Notes: generated by a model from the letters alone, not told the origin. Positions 10,695-22,029 are shown, counted from the stretch's first letter. The stretch: DNA of 33,072 nt from an uncultured Jeotgalicoccus sp. (GCA_947631305.1 CANRKV010000003.1:1-33072), one strand, 5' to 3'. A program made the numbers and translations.

Positions 10695-10724
10695 ATAATA
10701 CCATCGCGGCAACTTTCGTGTCAA
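10695..10724 (-). promoter_or_regulatory. Sigma-A-type promoter of the str operon
   Basis: Minus TTGACA (10719-10724) - 18 bp - TATTAT (10695-10700). Confidence 0.8.
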
Positions 10725-10809
10725 GCATTCCCGATATAAAAGTTCATATCGCTAAGACATAAACAGGTTAACATAAATATCTCTTCATGGCTATTATAAA
10801 CACGGAGTT

Positions 10810-10843
10810 TTTATAATAAAGCCGCCCCTGTTACGGAGCGGCT
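10810..10843 (-). terminator. Likely rpoBC terminator
   Basis: Minus RNA AGCCGCUCC-GUAACAG-GGGCGGCU style 9-bp stem followed by UUAUUAUAAAAA; U tract imperfect. Confidence 0.65.
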
Positions 10844-10904
10844 CTGGCACATACATTTGACCCATAAATGCATGTTTTTCTCTTATCAATATCGTCCGTT
10901 AAAA

Positions 10905-13900
10905 TTAATCTTCTAAAAGAACAACTTCATCTTCTGATACTGCTTTTTCAGCTACATCTATTTCTACGTCTTTATACTTAGGCATTCCTGTACCTGCAGG
11001 GATAAGTTTACCGATAATAACGTTCTCTTTAAGACCGAGAAGATCATCGCGTTTCCCTTTAATCGCTGCATCTGTAAGTACACGAGTTGTCTCCTGGAAG
11101 CTGGCAGCTGACAAGAAGCTTTCAGTTTCAAGAGATGCTTTCGTAATACCAAGCAGTACCGGTTTTGCTGTTGCCGGACGTTTTCTCTTCTTGAATATTT
11201 CTTTGTTAGCATCAGTAAACGTATGAATCTCTACTAAAGCACCCGGCAATAATGAAGTATCTCCGGCATCGATAATGCGTACTTTACGCAGCATTTGACG
11301 AACCATAACCTCAACGTGCTTATCACCGATTTCTACCCCCTGCATGCGGTATACTTTCTGTACTTCTTTAAGCAGATATTCCTGTGTCGTATTTAAACCT
11401 GCTACTTGAAGCAGCTGTTTAGGTTCGATTGAACCTTCGTTTAATACTTCACCCGGACCGACTTTATCGCCAATTTCAACCAGCAGGCGTGCAGCTCCCG
11501 GTACCATATAAGTACGCGTTTCGTGCTCACCTTTAACTTTAACTTCCTGCTGACGGTCTTTAACGACTTCAATATCCGTTACCGTACCGTGAATTTCTGA
11601 AATCTGCGCCTGTCCTTTCGGATTACGAGCTTCAAATAATTCCTGGATACGCGGTAAACCTTGTGTAATATCGCTACCTGCTACCCCACCTGTGTGGAAT
11701 GTACGCATTGTAAGCTGTGTACCCGGCTCACCAATTGATTGAGCGGCAATTGTACCAACTGCTTCGCCGACCTCAACTTTTTCACCAGTCGCAAGGTTTT
11801 TACCATAACAGCGTTCACATACACCATGACGTGTATTACATGTAAATGCTGAACGGATATAAACTTCTTCAAGTCCGCTGTTTACGATTTCTTTAGCAAT
11901 ATCCGGCGTAATCAGTTCATTACTGCCAAGTATTACTTCATTTGTTTCCGGATGTCTCACTGTTTCTTTCACATAACGGCCTTCTAAACGGTCGATCAGC
12001 GGTTCGATAAGTTCCGAACCTTCTGTCAGTGCAGAAACATGCAGTCCTTTATCCGTACCACAATCTTCTTCTCTTACGATAACATCCTGAGCTACGTCAA
12101 CAAGACGGCGTGTCAGATAACCCGAGTCAGCAGTTTTCAGTGCTGTATCGGCAAGACCTTTACGCGCACCGTGAGTTGAAATGAAGTACTCAAGTACTGT
12201 CAGTCCTTCACGGAAACTAGATTTGATTGGAAGCTCGATGATCTCACCTGACGGGTTGGCCATAAGTCCGCGCATACCAGCAAGCTGCGTAAAGTTTGAC
12301 GCGTTACCACGGGCACCCGAGTCACTCATCATGAAGATTGGATTCAGACGGTGCAGTGATGCCATCAGTTTTTCCTGAATGATATCTTTAGCTTTTGTCC
12401 AAAGTTCGATAACAGCATTGTAACGTTCTTCTTCAGTAATTAAACCGCGTGAGAACTGCTTTTGAACTCTTTCAACTTTTTCTTCAGTATCGTCGATGAT
12501 GACCTGTTTTTCAGGAAGTACAACGATATCTGCAACCCCTACCGTAATACCGGCTTTAGCGGAGTATTTGAAACCAAGGTCTTTCATCAGGTCAAGCATT
12601 ACAGATGTTTCTGTAATGTGGAACTTGTTGAAGACTTCAGCGATAACCTGTCCAAGATATTTCTTGTCGAATGGAGCAACAAGAGGCATTTCCTGGATTT
12701 TCTCAACTAAACCTTCTTCACCTAAATCTTTACCATCGATGAAATATTTGTTTGGCGTTTTACGCTCTAAGTTTTCGCGTGTAGGCTCATTAATATATGG
12801 GAATGAAGGCGGCATGATCTGGTTAAATATCACTTTACCGACAGTCGTCATTAATAATTTACCTTTGTTCTCAGCTGAAACTTTTTCTTCAGACAATGTC
12901 TGTGTATGAAGTCCGATGCGTGTATGAAGTGATGTGTAACCATTTTGGTAAGCCATCACAACTTCATCGATGCTCTTGAAGATATGACCTTCGTTCTTCA
13001 TGTCTTCACGCTCAAGTGTTAAGTAGTAGTTACCAAGTACCATATCCTGTGACGGAGTAACTACCGGCTTGCCATCTTTAGGGTTAAGAATGTTTTGAGC
13101 AGCGAGCATCAGCATACGAGCCTCAGCCTGTGCTTCTTTAGATAAAGGAACGTGTACTGCCATCTGGTCACCGTCAAAGTCAGCGTTATACGCTGTTGTA
13201 ACTAATGGGTGAAGACGGATTGCACGGCCTTCCACTAATTTAGCTTCGAAAGCCTGAATACCAAGACGGTGAAGTGTTGGTGCACGGTTTAACAGTACCG
13301 GGTGCTCGGAAATAACATCTTCCAGAACATCCCATACTTCATTTTCCATGCGCTCAATCTTACCTTTGGCATTTTTAATGTTAGTTGCCAAGTCACGTGC
13401 TACAAGTTCTTTCATAACGAAAGGCTTGAACAGTTCCAATGCCATTTCCTTCGGCAGACCGCACTGATACATTTTCAGGCTTGGTCCAACAACAATTACT
13501 GAACGTCCTGAATAGTCAACACGTTTACCGAGAAGGTTTTGACGGAAACGTCCCTGCTTACCTTTAAGCATGTGAGACAGTGACTTAAGCGGACGGTTCC
13601 CCGGTCCTGTAACAGGACGGCCGCGGCGTCCGTTATCGATAAGCGCATCTACAGCTTCCTGCAGCATACGTTTTTCGTTTTGGACAATAATTCCCGGAGC
13701 GCCTAAATCAAGAAGACGTTTCAGACGGTTGTTACGGTTAATAACACGACGGTATAAGTCGTTCATATCACTCGTAGCAAAACGTCCGCCGTCAAGCTGT
13801 ACCATAGGACGGATTTCCGGTGGAATAATCGGCAGCACATCGAGAATCATCCATGTTGGATCATTTCCTGAATGACGGAATGCTTCAACGACTTCAAGGC

Positions 13901-14525
13901 GTTTAATCGCACGAGTCAGACGTTGTCCTGTCGCTGTTTCCAGTTCTTTTCTAAGCTGTTCAAGTTCTGCATTTAAGTCAATTTGATTAAGCAGATCTTT
14001 AATTGCTTCAGCACCCATTTTCGCTGTAAAAGTATTACCGAATTTATCGTAATACTCACGGTATTCCCGTTCGCTTAACAGCTGTTTAGGCTCGAGACCC
14101 GTAGGTCCCGGCTTAATTACAGCGTAAGATGCAAAATAGATAATTTCTTCAAGTGAGCGGGGTGACATGTCTAAAAGAAGACCCATACGTGACGGGATTC
14201 CTTTAAAGTACCAAATATGAGTTACTGGAGCAGCAAGTTCGATATGCCCCATTCTTTCACGTCTTACTTTAGCGCGCGTAACTTCGACTCCGCAGCGGTC
14301 ACAAACCATGCCTTTATATCTGACACGTTTGTACTTACCACAGCTGCATTCCCAGTCTTTTGTTGGTCCGAAAATCTTCTCACAGAATAAACCATCACGT
14401 TCCGGTTTTAATGTTCTGTAGTTGATTGTTTCCGGCTTCTTCACTTCACCGAAAGACCATGAACGAATCTTTTCCGGTGACGCTAAACCAATTTTCATAT
14501 ATTTAAATCTATTAACATCTATCAA
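10905..14525 (-). CDS. rpoC: DNA-directed RNA polymerase subunit beta'
   Basis: ORF 1206 aa; [38 protein letters not shown]. Confidence 0.99.
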   Translation of the reverse strand: MIDVNRFKYMKIGLASPEKIRSWSFGEVKKPETINYRTLKPERDGLFCEKIFGPTKDWECSCGKYKRVRYKGMVCDRCGVEVTRAKVRRERMGHIELAAPVTHIWYFKGIPSRMGLLLDMSPRSLEEIIYFASYAVIKPGPTGLEPKQLLSEREYREYYDKFGNTFTAKMGAEAIKDLLNQIDLNAELEQLRKELETATGQRLTRAIKRLEVVEAFRHSGNDPTWMILDVLPIIPPEIRPMVQLDGGRFATSDMNDLYRRVINRNNRLKRLLDLGAPGIIVQNEKRMLQEAVDALIDNGRRGRPVTGPGNRPLKSLSHMLKGKQGRFRQNLLGKRVDYSGRSVIVVGPSLKMYQCGLPKEMALELFKPFVMKELVARDLATNIKNAKGKIERMENEVWDVLEDVISEHPVLLNRAPTLHRLGIQAFEAKLVEGRAIRLHPLVTTAYNADFDGDQMAVHVPLSKEAQAEARMLMLAAQNILNPKDGKPVVTPSQDMVLGNYYLTLEREDMKNEGHIFKSIDEVVMAYQNGYTSLHTRIGLHTQTLSEEKVSAENKGKLLMTTVGKVIFNQIMPPSFPYINEPTRENLERKTPNKYFIDGKDLGEEGLVEKIQEMPLVAPFDKKYLGQVIAEVFNKFHITETSVMLDLMKDLGFKYSAKAGITVGVADIVVLPEKQVIIDDTEEKVERVQKQFSRGLITEEERYNAVIELWTKAKDIIQEKLMASLHRLNPIFMMSDSGARGNASNFTQLAGMRGLMANPSGEIIELPIKSSFREGLTVLEYFISTHGARKGLADTALKTADSGYLTRRLVDVAQDVIVREEDCGTDKGLHVSALTEGSELIEPLIDRLEGRYVKETVRHPETNEVILGSNELITPDIAKEIVNSGLEEVYIRSAFTCNTRHGVCERCYGKNLATGEKVEVGEAVGTIAAQSIGEPGTQLTMRTFHTGGVAGSDITQGLPRIQELFEARNPKGQAQISEIHGTVTDIEVVKDRQQEVKVKGEHETRTYMVPGAARLLVEIGDKVGPGEVLNEGSIEPKQLLQVAGLNTTQEYLLKEVQKVYRMQGVEIGDKHVEVMVRQMLRKVRIIDAGDTSLLPGALVEIHTFTDANKEIFKKRKRPATAKPVLLGITKASLETESFLSAASFQETTRVLTDAAIKGKRDDLLGLKENVIIGKLIPAGTGMPKYKDVEIDVAEKAVSEDEVVLLED

Positions 14526-14562
14526 TGAGCTTTCCTCCCTAAAGTTTTCTCAGCTCAGCACA

Positions 14563-17500
14563 TTACTCAGTAACATTTTCATTTTTAGCTGAAGCAGTTA
14601 CGTTGTCCGAATGAGTCGGTTGGCTTTGAATCTCATCATCTTCTGTATCACGCAATTCAATTTCTTCGTCGTTTTCATCCATGATACTTACGTCAAGGCC
14701 TAAACTTTGAAGTTCTTTCATCAATACTCTGAATGACTCAGGAACGCCTGGTTTCGGCAGGTTTTCACCTTTAACAATCGCTTCGTATGTTTTCACACGG
14801 CCGACAGTATCATCGGATTTAACTGTTAGGATTTCCTGTAATGTGTATGCAGCACCATATGCTTCAAGTGCCCATACTTCCATCTCACCAAAACGCTGTC
14901 CACCGAATTGTGCTTTACCACCAAGCGGCTGCTGTGTTACTAGTGAGTATGGTCCAGTACTTCTTGCGTGAAGTTTATCATCAACCATGTGTGCAAGTTT
15001 CAGCATGTACATTACGCCGACAGAAATACGGTTTTCAAACGGTTCGCCTGAACGTCCGTCATATAATACTGTCTTACCATCGCGTGCAAGTCCTGCTTCT
15101 TCCATTGTAGACCACACATCGTCTTCATTTGCTCCATCAAATACAGGAGATGCCATTCTTAAGCCCATTGCACGTGCTGCCATACCGAGGTGCAGTTCAA
15201 GCACCTGACCGATGTTCATACGAGATGGAACTCCGAGCGGGTTAAGCATGATGTCAATTGGCGTGCCATCAGGCATGTAAGGCATATCTTCTTCTGGTAA
15301 TATCTTCGAAATAACACCTTTGTTACCGTGGCGTCCACACATTTTATCTCCTTCAGAAATCTTTCTCTTCTGAACGATATAAACGCGCACAAGCTGGTTC
15401 ACACCAGGTGATAATTCGTCTCCGTCTTCACGGTTGAAGACTTTAACGTCAAGCACGATTCCGCCTGCACCGTGAGGTACACGCAGTGAAGTATCTCTGA
15501 CTTCACGAGCTTTTTCTCCGAAGATTGCATGCAGCAAACGTTCTTCTGCAGTTAATTCTGTCACACCTTTAGGTGTTACTTTACCGACAAGAATATCGCC
15601 GTCGATAACTTCAGCACCGATGTGAACAATTCCGCGGTCGTCCAGTTTCTTAAGCGCACTGTCAGAAACGTTTGGAATATCACGCGTAATTTCTTCAGGT
15701 CCGAGTTTAGTATCTCTTGATTCAGACTCGTATTCTTCAATATGAATTGAAGTGTATACATCCTGTTTCACAAGACGTTCACTCATAATTACAGCATCCT
15801 CATAGTTATAACCGTCCCAAGTCATGAAGCCGACAACAAGGTTACGTCCAAGTGCCATTTCACCGTTGTCCATAGAAGGACCATCAGCTAATATCTCACC
15901 TTTTGTAACGATATCGCCTTCAGTGATAATCGGTTTTTGGTTATAACATGTTCCTGCGTTTGAACGCACGAATTTAGACATTCTGTAAATATCTTTTTCT
16001 GTTTCTACGTCTTTACCGTTTTTATCTTCAATACGGCGAACGTGAATTTCTTTTGCTTCAACATGTTCAACGCGCCCTCTGTAGCGTGAAACTACAGCAG
16101 CACCTGAGTCGCGGGCAGACACGTGTTCCATACCTGTACCGATAAACGGTGATTCAGGGTTTAATAATGGAACTGCCTGACGCTGCATGTTCGCACCCAT
16201 AAGTGCACGGTTGGAGTCATCGTTCTCAAGGAATGGAATACAAGCTGTCGCAGCAGATACTACCTGCTTAGGCGATACATCCATGTAGTCCATACGATCG
16301 CGCTGCATCTGTGTGTTGTTTCCGCGGAAACGGCAGATAACTTCCTCATCGAGGAATGCACCATCTTCACCGAGAACAGCATTTGCCTGTGCAACGACAT
16401 AGCTGTCTTCTTCGTCAGCTGTTAAGTAATCGATTTGATTCGTTACTTTATTCGTTTCAGGGTCTACTTTTCTATACGGTGTTTCGATAAAGCCGAAGTC
16501 GTTAACACGTGCATAACTCGACAGCGTGTTAATCAGTCCGATGTTCGGTCCCTCAGGAGTTTCAATCGGGCACATGCGTCCGTAGTGAGAATAGTGAACG
16601 TCACGTACTTCCATGCCGGCACGTTCACGAGTTAAACCGCCGGGCCCTAATGCTGACAGACGACGTTTGTGCGTCAATTCTGCGAGAGGGTTCGTCTGGT
16701 CCATGAACTGTGATAATTGCGAGCTTCCGAAGAACTCTTTAATAGATGCAATTACCGGACGGATGTTAATCAGCTGCTGCGGTGTTACTGTTTCAGTGTC
16801 CTGAATAGACATTCTTTCACGTACAACACGCTCCATACGGGAAACACCGATACGGAATTGGTTTTGCAGCAATTCACCAACTGAACGCAGACGACGGTTA
16901 CCAAGGTGGTCGATATCATCTGTAAAGCCGACACCTTCCAATAAATTAAAGAAATAACTCATTGAAGAAATAATATCTGAAGGTGTGATCGATTTAACTT
17001 CCACATCAGGGAAGGCGTTGCCGATTACTGTCGTTGAATGCTCTTCGTTGTTGCGTGATCTTACTTTCACCGTTTGAATTTCAACAGGCTCATCTAAAAG
17101 ACCCTGTTCAAGGTGATAAGTTTGCAGGTTTGCTGTTGTTTCAAGCTGTTCCATAATCGAATCCAGAGTACGGCGGTCGATAGTTGAACCTGCTTCAGCA
17201 ATAATTTCACCTGTCTCTGAGTCGACAACCGGTTCTGTTAGCACTTGGTTGAAGAGACGGTTTTGCAGATGAAGTTTCTTATTCATCTTGTAACGTCCGA
17301 CATTTGCTAAGTCGTAACGTTTCGGATCAAAGAATCTCGAATATAATAAATTACGTGCGTTTTCTACTGTTGGCGGTTCGCCTGGACGCAATCTTTCATA
17401 AATTTCTAACAGGGCCTGGTCGACTGTTTCCGTCGCATCTTTCTCAAGCGTATTACGAAGATATTCGTTATCGCCAAGAAGATTGATGATTTCTTCGTCA

Positions 17501-18117
17501 GTTGCAAAACCTAACGCACGTAATAATACCGTCATCGGCAATTTACGTGTGCGGTCAATTCTGACATATACGACATCTTTTGCGTCGATTTCATATTCTA
17601 ACCATGCGCCACGGTTAGGGATGACTGTTGCTCCGAAGTTCAATTTACCATTCTTGTCGAACTTCTCAGAGAAATATACAGACGGGCTTCTTACTAATTG
17701 AGAAACGATTACACGCTCTGCTCCATTAATAATAAAAGTACCTGTATCGGTCATCAATGGGAAATCTCCCATAAATACGTCCTGCTCTTTAACTTCGCCG
17801 GTTTCTTTGATGACTAAGCGAACTTTCACTCTCAGCGGCGCTGAGTAAGTTGAATCGTGATCTTTCGCTTCTTCCTCGTTATACTTCGGTTCGCCGAGCT
17901 TATAATCTACAAACTCTAAAGACATATTCCCTGTAAAATCTTCTACTGGAGAAATATCTTTAAACATTTCGATTAGACCGGTTTCTAAGAACCACTCGTA
18001 CGATTTCGTCTGAATCTCAATTAAGTTAGGTAATTCTAACTTCTCTTCGATACGCGCATAACTTCTACGTTGTGCATGTCTTCCATACTGAATCAATTGA
18101 CTCATCGACAGATTCAC
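14563..18117 (-). CDS. rpoB: DNA-directed RNA polymerase subunit beta
   Basis: ORF 1184 aa; [45 protein letters not shown]. Exact start (18117 or internal ATG) not certain. Confidence 0.99.
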   Translation of the reverse strand: MNLSMSQLIQYGRHAQRRSYARIEEKLELPNLIEIQTKSYEWFLETGLIEMFKDISPVEDFTGNMSLEFVDYKLGEPKYNEEEAKDHDSTYSAPLRVKVRLVIKETGEVKEQDVFMGDFPLMTDTGTFIINGAERVIVSQLVRSPSVYFSEKFDKNGKLNFGATVIPNRGAWLEYEIDAKDVVYVRIDRTRKLPMTVLLRALGFATDEEIINLLGDNEYLRNTLEKDATETVDQALLEIYERLRPGEPPTVENARNLLYSRFFDPKRYDLANVGRYKMNKKLHLQNRLFNQVLTEPVVDSETGEIIAEAGSTIDRRTLDSIMEQLETTANLQTYHLEQGLLDEPVEIQTVKVRSRNNEEHSTTVIGNAFPDVEVKSITPSDIISSMSYFFNLLEGVGFTDDIDHLGNRRLRSVGELLQNQFRIGVSRMERVVRERMSIQDTETVTPQQLINIRPVIASIKEFFGSSQLSQFMDQTNPLAELTHKRRLSALGPGGLTRERAGMEVRDVHYSHYGRMCPIETPEGPNIGLINTLSSYARVNDFGFIETPYRKVDPETNKVTNQIDYLTADEEDSYVVAQANAVLGEDGAFLDEEVICRFRGNNTQMQRDRMDYMDVSPKQVVSAATACIPFLENDDSNRALMGANMQRQAVPLLNPESPFIGTGMEHVSARDSGAAVVSRYRGRVEHVEAKEIHVRRIEDKNGKDVETEKDIYRMSKFVRSNAGTCYNQKPIITEGDIVTKGEILADGPSMDNGEMALGRNLVVGFMTWDGYNYEDAVIMSERLVKQDVYTSIHIEEYESESRDTKLGPEEITRDIPNVSDSALKKLDDRGIVHIGAEVIDGDILVGKVTPKGVTELTAEERLLHAIFGEKAREVRDTSLRVPHGAGGIVLDVKVFNREDGDELSPGVNQLVRVYIVQKRKISEGDKMCGRHGNKGVISKILPEEDMPYMPDGTPIDIMLNPLGVPSRMNIGQVLELHLGMAARAMGLRMASPVFDGANEDDVWSTMEEAGLARDGKTVLYDGRSGEPFENRISVGVMYMLKLAHMVDDKLHARSTGPYSLVTQQPLGGKAQFGGQRFGEMEVWALEAYGAAYTLQEILTVKSDDTVGRVKTYEAIVKGENLPKPGVPESFRVLMKELQSLGLDVSIMDENDEEIELRDTEDDEIQSQPTHSDNVTASAKNENVTE

Positions 18118-18292
18118 CCCTAATAATATTTGCGTAAACTATAATGGACACTTAACAGCGGAACAGTTCAAAAGACAAAAAGAAAACGGAATCGTATTCA
18201 ACTCCATTTCCTATTAAACTGGACACTCGTATAAAATGCGCCATTCAACAGCTGCACAGAAAAGTACATACTTATTGATATTAATTTAACAT

Positions 18293-18327
18293 TCTATAAG
18301 AATAACATATACAATTTGTCAAGTCAA
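18293..18327 (-). promoter_or_regulatory. Probable rpoB promoter region with long (~170 nt) leader
   Basis: Minus TTTGACTTGACAAATTGTATATGTTATTCTTATAGA: two overlapping options, TTGACT-17-TATTCT and TTGACA-18-TATAGA. Confidence 0.6.
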
Positions 18328-18341
18328 ATATATAATTTCTT

Positions 18342-18929
18342 TTATTTAGTGCTTTTTAAGATGTAATAACCTTTATCTTTTGATGCAATTTCAACATTTC
18401 CAAACAATGATTTTAAATGTTTTTTATAAGAGGCCATGCCCTGTTTTTTCTGCACAACCATATAAAATTCACCCTTTAAATCGAGGCGTTTAAAACCATC
18501 ATTCAGCATATCGAGAACTGTATCTTTCCCCGCTCTGAACGGCGGATTCGTAACATATAACGATACATTAAACGGCATATCTTCATAACTTTCCCGGTCG
18601 AGCACGTCGGCATTCACTTTTTCCCGGCGCGTATTTTCAATGGATAATTGCATCGCATCTTCATTAACTTCGACCATTACCGGACGGAGTCCGAGTTCTT
18701 TGCCGAGTACGGTGCCGATTGGCCCGTAGCCTGCACCCATATCTATAAAATCACCCGAACCTTTAAAATCCGAAAATACAGTTCTGATTAATACTTCAGT
18801 CCCGTAATCAATCTGATTTTTGGAAAATACGCCGCGGTCTGTTTTAAAACGGTAGACATGATCGTTGAAACTGAACTTTATTTCGCTGAACTCATGCGGT
18901 GTATTATCTGTAGTGAAATAGTGAGACAT
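18342..18929 (-). CDS. Class I SAM-dependent methyltransferase, RsmC/YbxB-like
   Basis: ORF 195 aa; DMGAGYGPIG (motif I), VTNPPFRAGK (NPPF); located between rplL and rpoB as in Bacillales. Confidence 0.88.
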   Translation of the reverse strand: MSHYFTTDNTPHEFSEIKFSFNDHVYRFKTDRGVFSKNQIDYGTEVLIRTVFSDFKGSGDFIDMGAGYGPIGTVLGKELGLRPVMVEVNEDAMQLSIENTRREKVNADVLDRESYEDMPFNVSLYVTNPPFRAGKDTVLDMLNDGFKRLDLKGEFYMVVQKKQGMASYKKHLKSLFGNVEIASKDKGYYILKSTK

Positions 18930-18959
18930 TAAATCTCCCCCAATCGGTAAAAGTAACTA

Positions 18960-18998
18960 AAAAAGTCCCCGATAAACTTATGTTTACGGGAACTTTTT
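18960..18998 (-). terminator. Intrinsic terminator downstream of rplL
   Basis: Minus AAAAAGTTCCCGTAAAC-ATAA-GTTTATCGGGGACTTTTT; long stem with one bulge and T-run. Confidence 0.85.
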
Positions 18999-19017
18999 GT
19001 GTCAAAATTTATATAGA

Positions 19018-19383
19018 CTACTTAACTTCTACGCCAGCGCCAACTTCTTCAAGTTGAGCTTTAAGAGCTTCAGCGTCTTCTTTAGAAAGACCTTCTTTGA
19101 CAACTTTAGGAGCGCCATCAACTAACTCTTTAGCATCTTTAAGACCAAGACCAGTAGCTTCGCGAACTACTTTGATTACTTTAATCTTAGATGAACCTGC
19201 AGATGTAAGTTCTACATCAAATTCAGTTTGTTCTTCAGCAGCAGCAGCTTCTCCGCCACCTGCAGCAGCTACAGGAGCAGCAGCTGTTACGCCAAATTCT
19301 TCTTCGATCGCTTTAACTAAGTCGTTTAATTCTAAAACTGACATTTCTTTAATACTTTCAATGATTTGTTCATTGTTAGCCAT
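19018..19383 (-). CDS. rplL: 50S ribosomal protein L7/L12
   Basis: ORF 121 aa; [40 protein letters not shown]. Confidence 0.99.
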   Translation of the reverse strand: MANNEQIIESIKEMSVLELNDLVKAIEEEFGVTAAAPVAAAGGGEAAAAEEQTEFDVELTSAGSSKIKVIKVVREATGLGLKDAKELVDGAPKVVKEGLSKEDAEALKAQLEEVGAGVEVK

Positions 19384-19429
19384 AATAATATTCCTCCATT
19401 TTTTAATTGTTTTTAAGCGCGCTTATAAT

Positions 19430-19936
19430 TTAAGCTTCGCCGTTTTCTTGTTCTTTTTCTTCACCGATAGCTTTAACCGCATATGCGAAGTTGCGTACTG
19501 GTGCTTGTAATACTGATAACAGCATAGAAAGTAATCCGTCTCTTGATGGTAGAGATGCAATTGATCTAACATCTTCCGCCGGTACGAAACTACCTTCGAT
19601 AACGCCCGCTTTAATTTCTAAAGCTTCGTGTTTTTTAGAGAATTCGTGGATGATTTTAGCAGGCATGATAACATCTTCGTTAGAAAATGCGATCGCACTC
19701 GGCCCAACCAGGAATTCATTAAGCTCAGATAAGCCTTGTGAATCCGCAGCGCGGCGAACCATCGTGTTTTTGTAAACTTTGAATTCAATTCCAGCATCAC
19801 GTAATTGCTTACGTAGTTCAGTTACTTCAGAAACTTTTAAACCACGGTAGTCTACTAATACAGTAGATACAGAGTTTTTAAGCTGTTCTGAAATTACTTC
19901 AACGTGCTGTTGTTTTTGTTCAATCACGTTTGACAT
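19430..19936 (-). CDS. rplJ: 50S ribosomal protein L10
   Basis: ORF 168 aa; [32 protein letters not shown]. Confidence 0.98.
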   Translation of the reverse strand: MSNVIEQKQQHVEVISEQLKNSVSTVLVDYRGLKVSEVTELRKQLRDAGIEFKVYKNTMVRRAADSQGLSELNEFLVGPSAIAFSNEDVIMPAKIIHEFSKKHEALEIKAGVIEGSFVPAEDVRSIASLPSRDGLLSMLLSVLQAPVRNFAYAVKAIGEEKEQENGEA

Positions 19937-19959
19937 GTAGTTACACCTCCATTATTTTT

Positions 19960-20105
19960 TTGGTGCAAATAAAAAAGCACCTTTTACCTGCGGCAAAAAG
20001 TGCTTGAATTTATATGAATATCATTCAAGTCATTTTTATTTGCCTCGGCAGGATAGTTATTAAGCTGTTGTGTTCAGCTCCTGCTGTCTTAGGTAATCTT
20101 TAAAA
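19960..20105 (-). ncRNA. L10 ribosomal-protein leader (autoregulatory)
   Basis: Untranslated region upstream of rplJ with CCUGCCGAGGCA element, inverted repeat CUUGAAU/AUUCAAG (20006-20030 area) and attenuator hairpin AAGCAC...GUGCUU followed by U-tract (19975-20005). Confidence 0.8.
19971..20005 (-). terminator. Attenuator terminator of the L10 leader
   Basis: Minus AAGCACTTTTTGCC-GCA-GGTAAAAGGTGCTTTTTTATTT. Confidence 0.8.
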
Positions 20106-20108
20106 TTT

Positions 20109-20143
20109 ACAAGTGTAAATATAACTGATATATCTACACTTGT
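20109..20143. repeat. 35-bp near-perfect palindrome overlapping the rplJ promoter
   Basis: ACAAGTGTAAATATA-ACTGA-TATATCTACACTTGT: 14/15 matching arm positions; in minus-sense RNA the mismatch becomes G-U, giving 15 pairs. Confidence 0.85.
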
Positions 20144-20146
20144 CAA
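20118..20146 (-). promoter_or_regulatory. Sigma-A-type promoter of rplJL
   Basis: Minus TTGACA (20141-20146) - 17 bp - TATATT (20118-20123). Confidence 0.85.
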
Positions 20147-20154
20147 TATTTATT

Positions 20155-20853
20155 TTATACAGTTCTTACTGCACTTGGGTCAACTGTAATTCCAGGACCC
20201 ATCGTGCTAGATACTGTTACTGATTTGAAGTAAACACCTTTAGATGATGAAGGTTTAGCTTTTTCAAGAGCATCATGAATTGCTTTAAAGTTTTCTACAA
20301 GCTGTTCTTCAGTAAATGAAACTTTACCGATTCCAACATGAATAATACCAGCTTTTTCAGCGCGGTATTCAACTTTACCAGCTTTGATTTCCTGAACTGC
20401 TTTCGTTACATCCATAGTTACTGTACCAGTTTTAGGGTTTGGCATTAGTCCTTTAGGTCCAAGTACGCGTCCTAATTTACCAACTTCGCCCATCATGTCC
20501 GGCGTTGCAACGATTACATCGAAATCAAACCATCCACCATTAATTTTTTGTGCTAATTCTGCTTCGCCTACGAAATCTGCGCCAGCAGCTTCTGCTTCTT
20601 TAGCTTTTTCGCCTTTAGCAAATACTAATACACGCTGTGACTTACCAGTACCATGTGGCAATACTAATGCTCCACGGATCTGCTGATCATTTTTACGCGT
20701 ATCAATACCTAGACGGAATGCTACTTCAACTGAAGCATCAAAGTTAGCAACATGCGTTTCTTTAGCAAGTTTAATTGCTTCTTCAATTGAGAATGTAGAG
20801 TTGTGATCAAACTTCTCTAGAGCAGCTTGATACTTTTTACCTCTCTTAGCCAT
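20155..20853 (-). CDS. rplA: 50S ribosomal protein L1
   Basis: ORF 232 aa; [16 protein letters not shown]..., [19 protein letters not shown]. Confidence 0.99.
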   Translation of the reverse strand: MAKRGKKYQAALEKFDHNSTFSIEEAIKLAKETHVANFDASVEVAFRLGIDTRKNDQQIRGALVLPHGTGKSQRVLVFAKGEKAKEAEAAGADFVGEAELAQKINGGWFDFDVIVATPDMMGEVGKLGRVLGPKGLMPNPKTGTVTMDVTKAVQEIKAGKVEYRAEKAGIIHVGIGKVSFTEEQLVENFKAIHDALEKAKPSSSKGVYFKSVTVSSTMGPGITVDPSAVRTV

Positions 20854-20914
20854 ATATATTCCTCCTTGTGGTTATAGCGGGGTTAATCCTCCCACGACCG
20901 TATTAATACTTAAT

Positions 20915-21340
20915 TTATTTTTCGACAGTGAAGCCCATGCTTCTAGCTGTACCTTCTACCATTCTTACTGCTGCGTCTACTGATGCTGCGTTTAAGTCTT
21001 CCATTTTTGTTTCAGCGATTTCACGAACTTGTGCCGCTGTAACAGTTGCCACCTTGTTTTTGTTAGGTTCGCCAGAACCTTTCTCAGTGTTAGCCGCTTT
21101 CTTAAGAAGAACAGCTGCCGGTGGAGTTTTTGTAATAAATGTGAATGAGCGATCTTCAAATACAGAGATCTCAACAGGAATAATAAGACCTGCCTGCTCT
21201 TGTGTACGTGCGTTGAATTCTTTACAGAATCCCATGATGTTTACGCCTGCCTGGCCTAGTGCTGGACCTACCGGTGGTGCCGGGTTCGCCTTACCTGCAG
21301 GAATTTGCAATTTCACAACATTAATAACTTTTTTAGCCAC
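20915..21340 (-). CDS. rplK: 50S ribosomal protein L11, GTG start
   Basis: (M)[46 protein letters not shown] at 21340 preceded by AGGAGGTG; upstream ATG at 21358 overlaps the RBS. Confidence 0.96.
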   Translation of the reverse strand: MAKKVINVVKLQIPAGKANPAPPVGPALGQAGVNIMGFCKEFNARTQEQAGLIIPVEISVFEDRSFTFITKTPPAAVLLKKAANTEKGSGEPNKNKVATVTAAQVREIAETKMEDLNAASVDAAVRMVEGTARSMGFTVEK

Positions 21341-21426
21341 GATGTTGCACCTCCTCATAATCGTGATGTGGTCACAGGATGTTTAGATTTCATCCTCCCA
21401 CTCTTCATCTGTATACATAAATAAAG

Positions 21427-21448
21427 ATGGCCGCAAATTTGCGACCAT
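21427..21448 (-). repeat. 22-bp near-perfect palindrome at the predicted rplK transcript 5' end
   Basis: Minus ATGGTCGCAAATTTGCGGCCAT, one mismatch (G-U in RNA). Confidence 0.7.
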
Positions 21449-21451
21449 GAA

Positions 21452-21481
21452 AGTATAGCACATATTAGTTACATTTTTCAA
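21452..21481 (-). promoter_or_regulatory. Probable promoter of rplKA
   Basis: Minus TTGAAA - 18 bp - TATACT, with TGn extended -10 (TGCTATACT). Confidence 0.7.
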
Positions 21482-21489
21482 TAAAAGAA

Positions 21490-22029
21490 TTAAAGTTTTT
21501 CGATTTGATCGAATTCAACTTCAACCGGCGTTTCGCGTCCGAACATCTCAACGAGCACTGTAAGCTTGTAGCGCTCCTCATCGATTGATTCAATTACACC
21601 GCTCTGGTTATTGAATGGACCTGCGATGATGTTGATCGATTCGCCGACAGCGACTTCAACATCAACAATTTTTTCTGACATGCCCATCTGGCGCAGAATA
21701 AATTTAACTTCATCCGGCAGCAGCGGGTTCGGCTTGCTGCCCGCTCCCTGAGAGCCGACAAATCCGGTAACGCCCGGCGTGTTGCGGACAACGTACCATG
21801 ATTCATCTGTCATTACTAATTCAACGAGTACATAGCCCGGAAATGTTTTCTTCATTGCCGTTTTCTTTTTCCCGTCTTTAATCGTTGTTTCTTCTTCTTC
21901 AGGGATGACTACGCGGAAAATTAAATCCTGCATATTCATCGATTCAAGGCGCGCCTCTAGGTTTGCCTTTACTTTGTTTTCATAGCCTGAATAGGTATGT
22001 ACTGCATACCAATGCTTGTCTAGAGACAT
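21490..22029 (-). CDS. nusG: Transcription termination/antitermination factor NusG
   Basis: ORF 179 aa; WYAVHTYSGYENKVKANLE, FPGYVLVELVMTDESWYVVRNTPGVTGFVG. Confidence 0.98.
   Translation of the reverse strand: MSLDKHWYAVHTYSGYENKVKANLEARLESMNMQDLIFRVVIPEEEETTIKDGKKKTAMKKTFPGYVLVELVMTDESWYVVRNTPGVTGFVGSQGAGSKPNPLLPDEVKFILRQMGMSEKIVDVEVAVGESINIIAGPFNNQSGVIESIDEERYKLTVLVEMFGRETPVEVEFDQIEKL

Noticed and set aside
16600-16760. Possible rifampicin-resistance change in rpoB ([27 protein letters not shown])
   Set aside because: Key residues S, Q, D, H and S are wild type; T in DQTN is likely natural variation.
19250-19290. Alanine-codon-rich repeat (gcagcagcagc) in rplL
   Set aside because: Normal hinge of L7/L12, not a microsatellite of interest.
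19097-19510. 137-aa plus-strand ORF antisense to rplL/rplJ
   Set aside because: Antisense shadow of Ala/Glu-rich rplL codons; no RBS or family resemblance.
20928-21386. 152-aa plus-strand ORF antisense to rplK
   Set aside because: Mirror ORF over rplK with no independent support.
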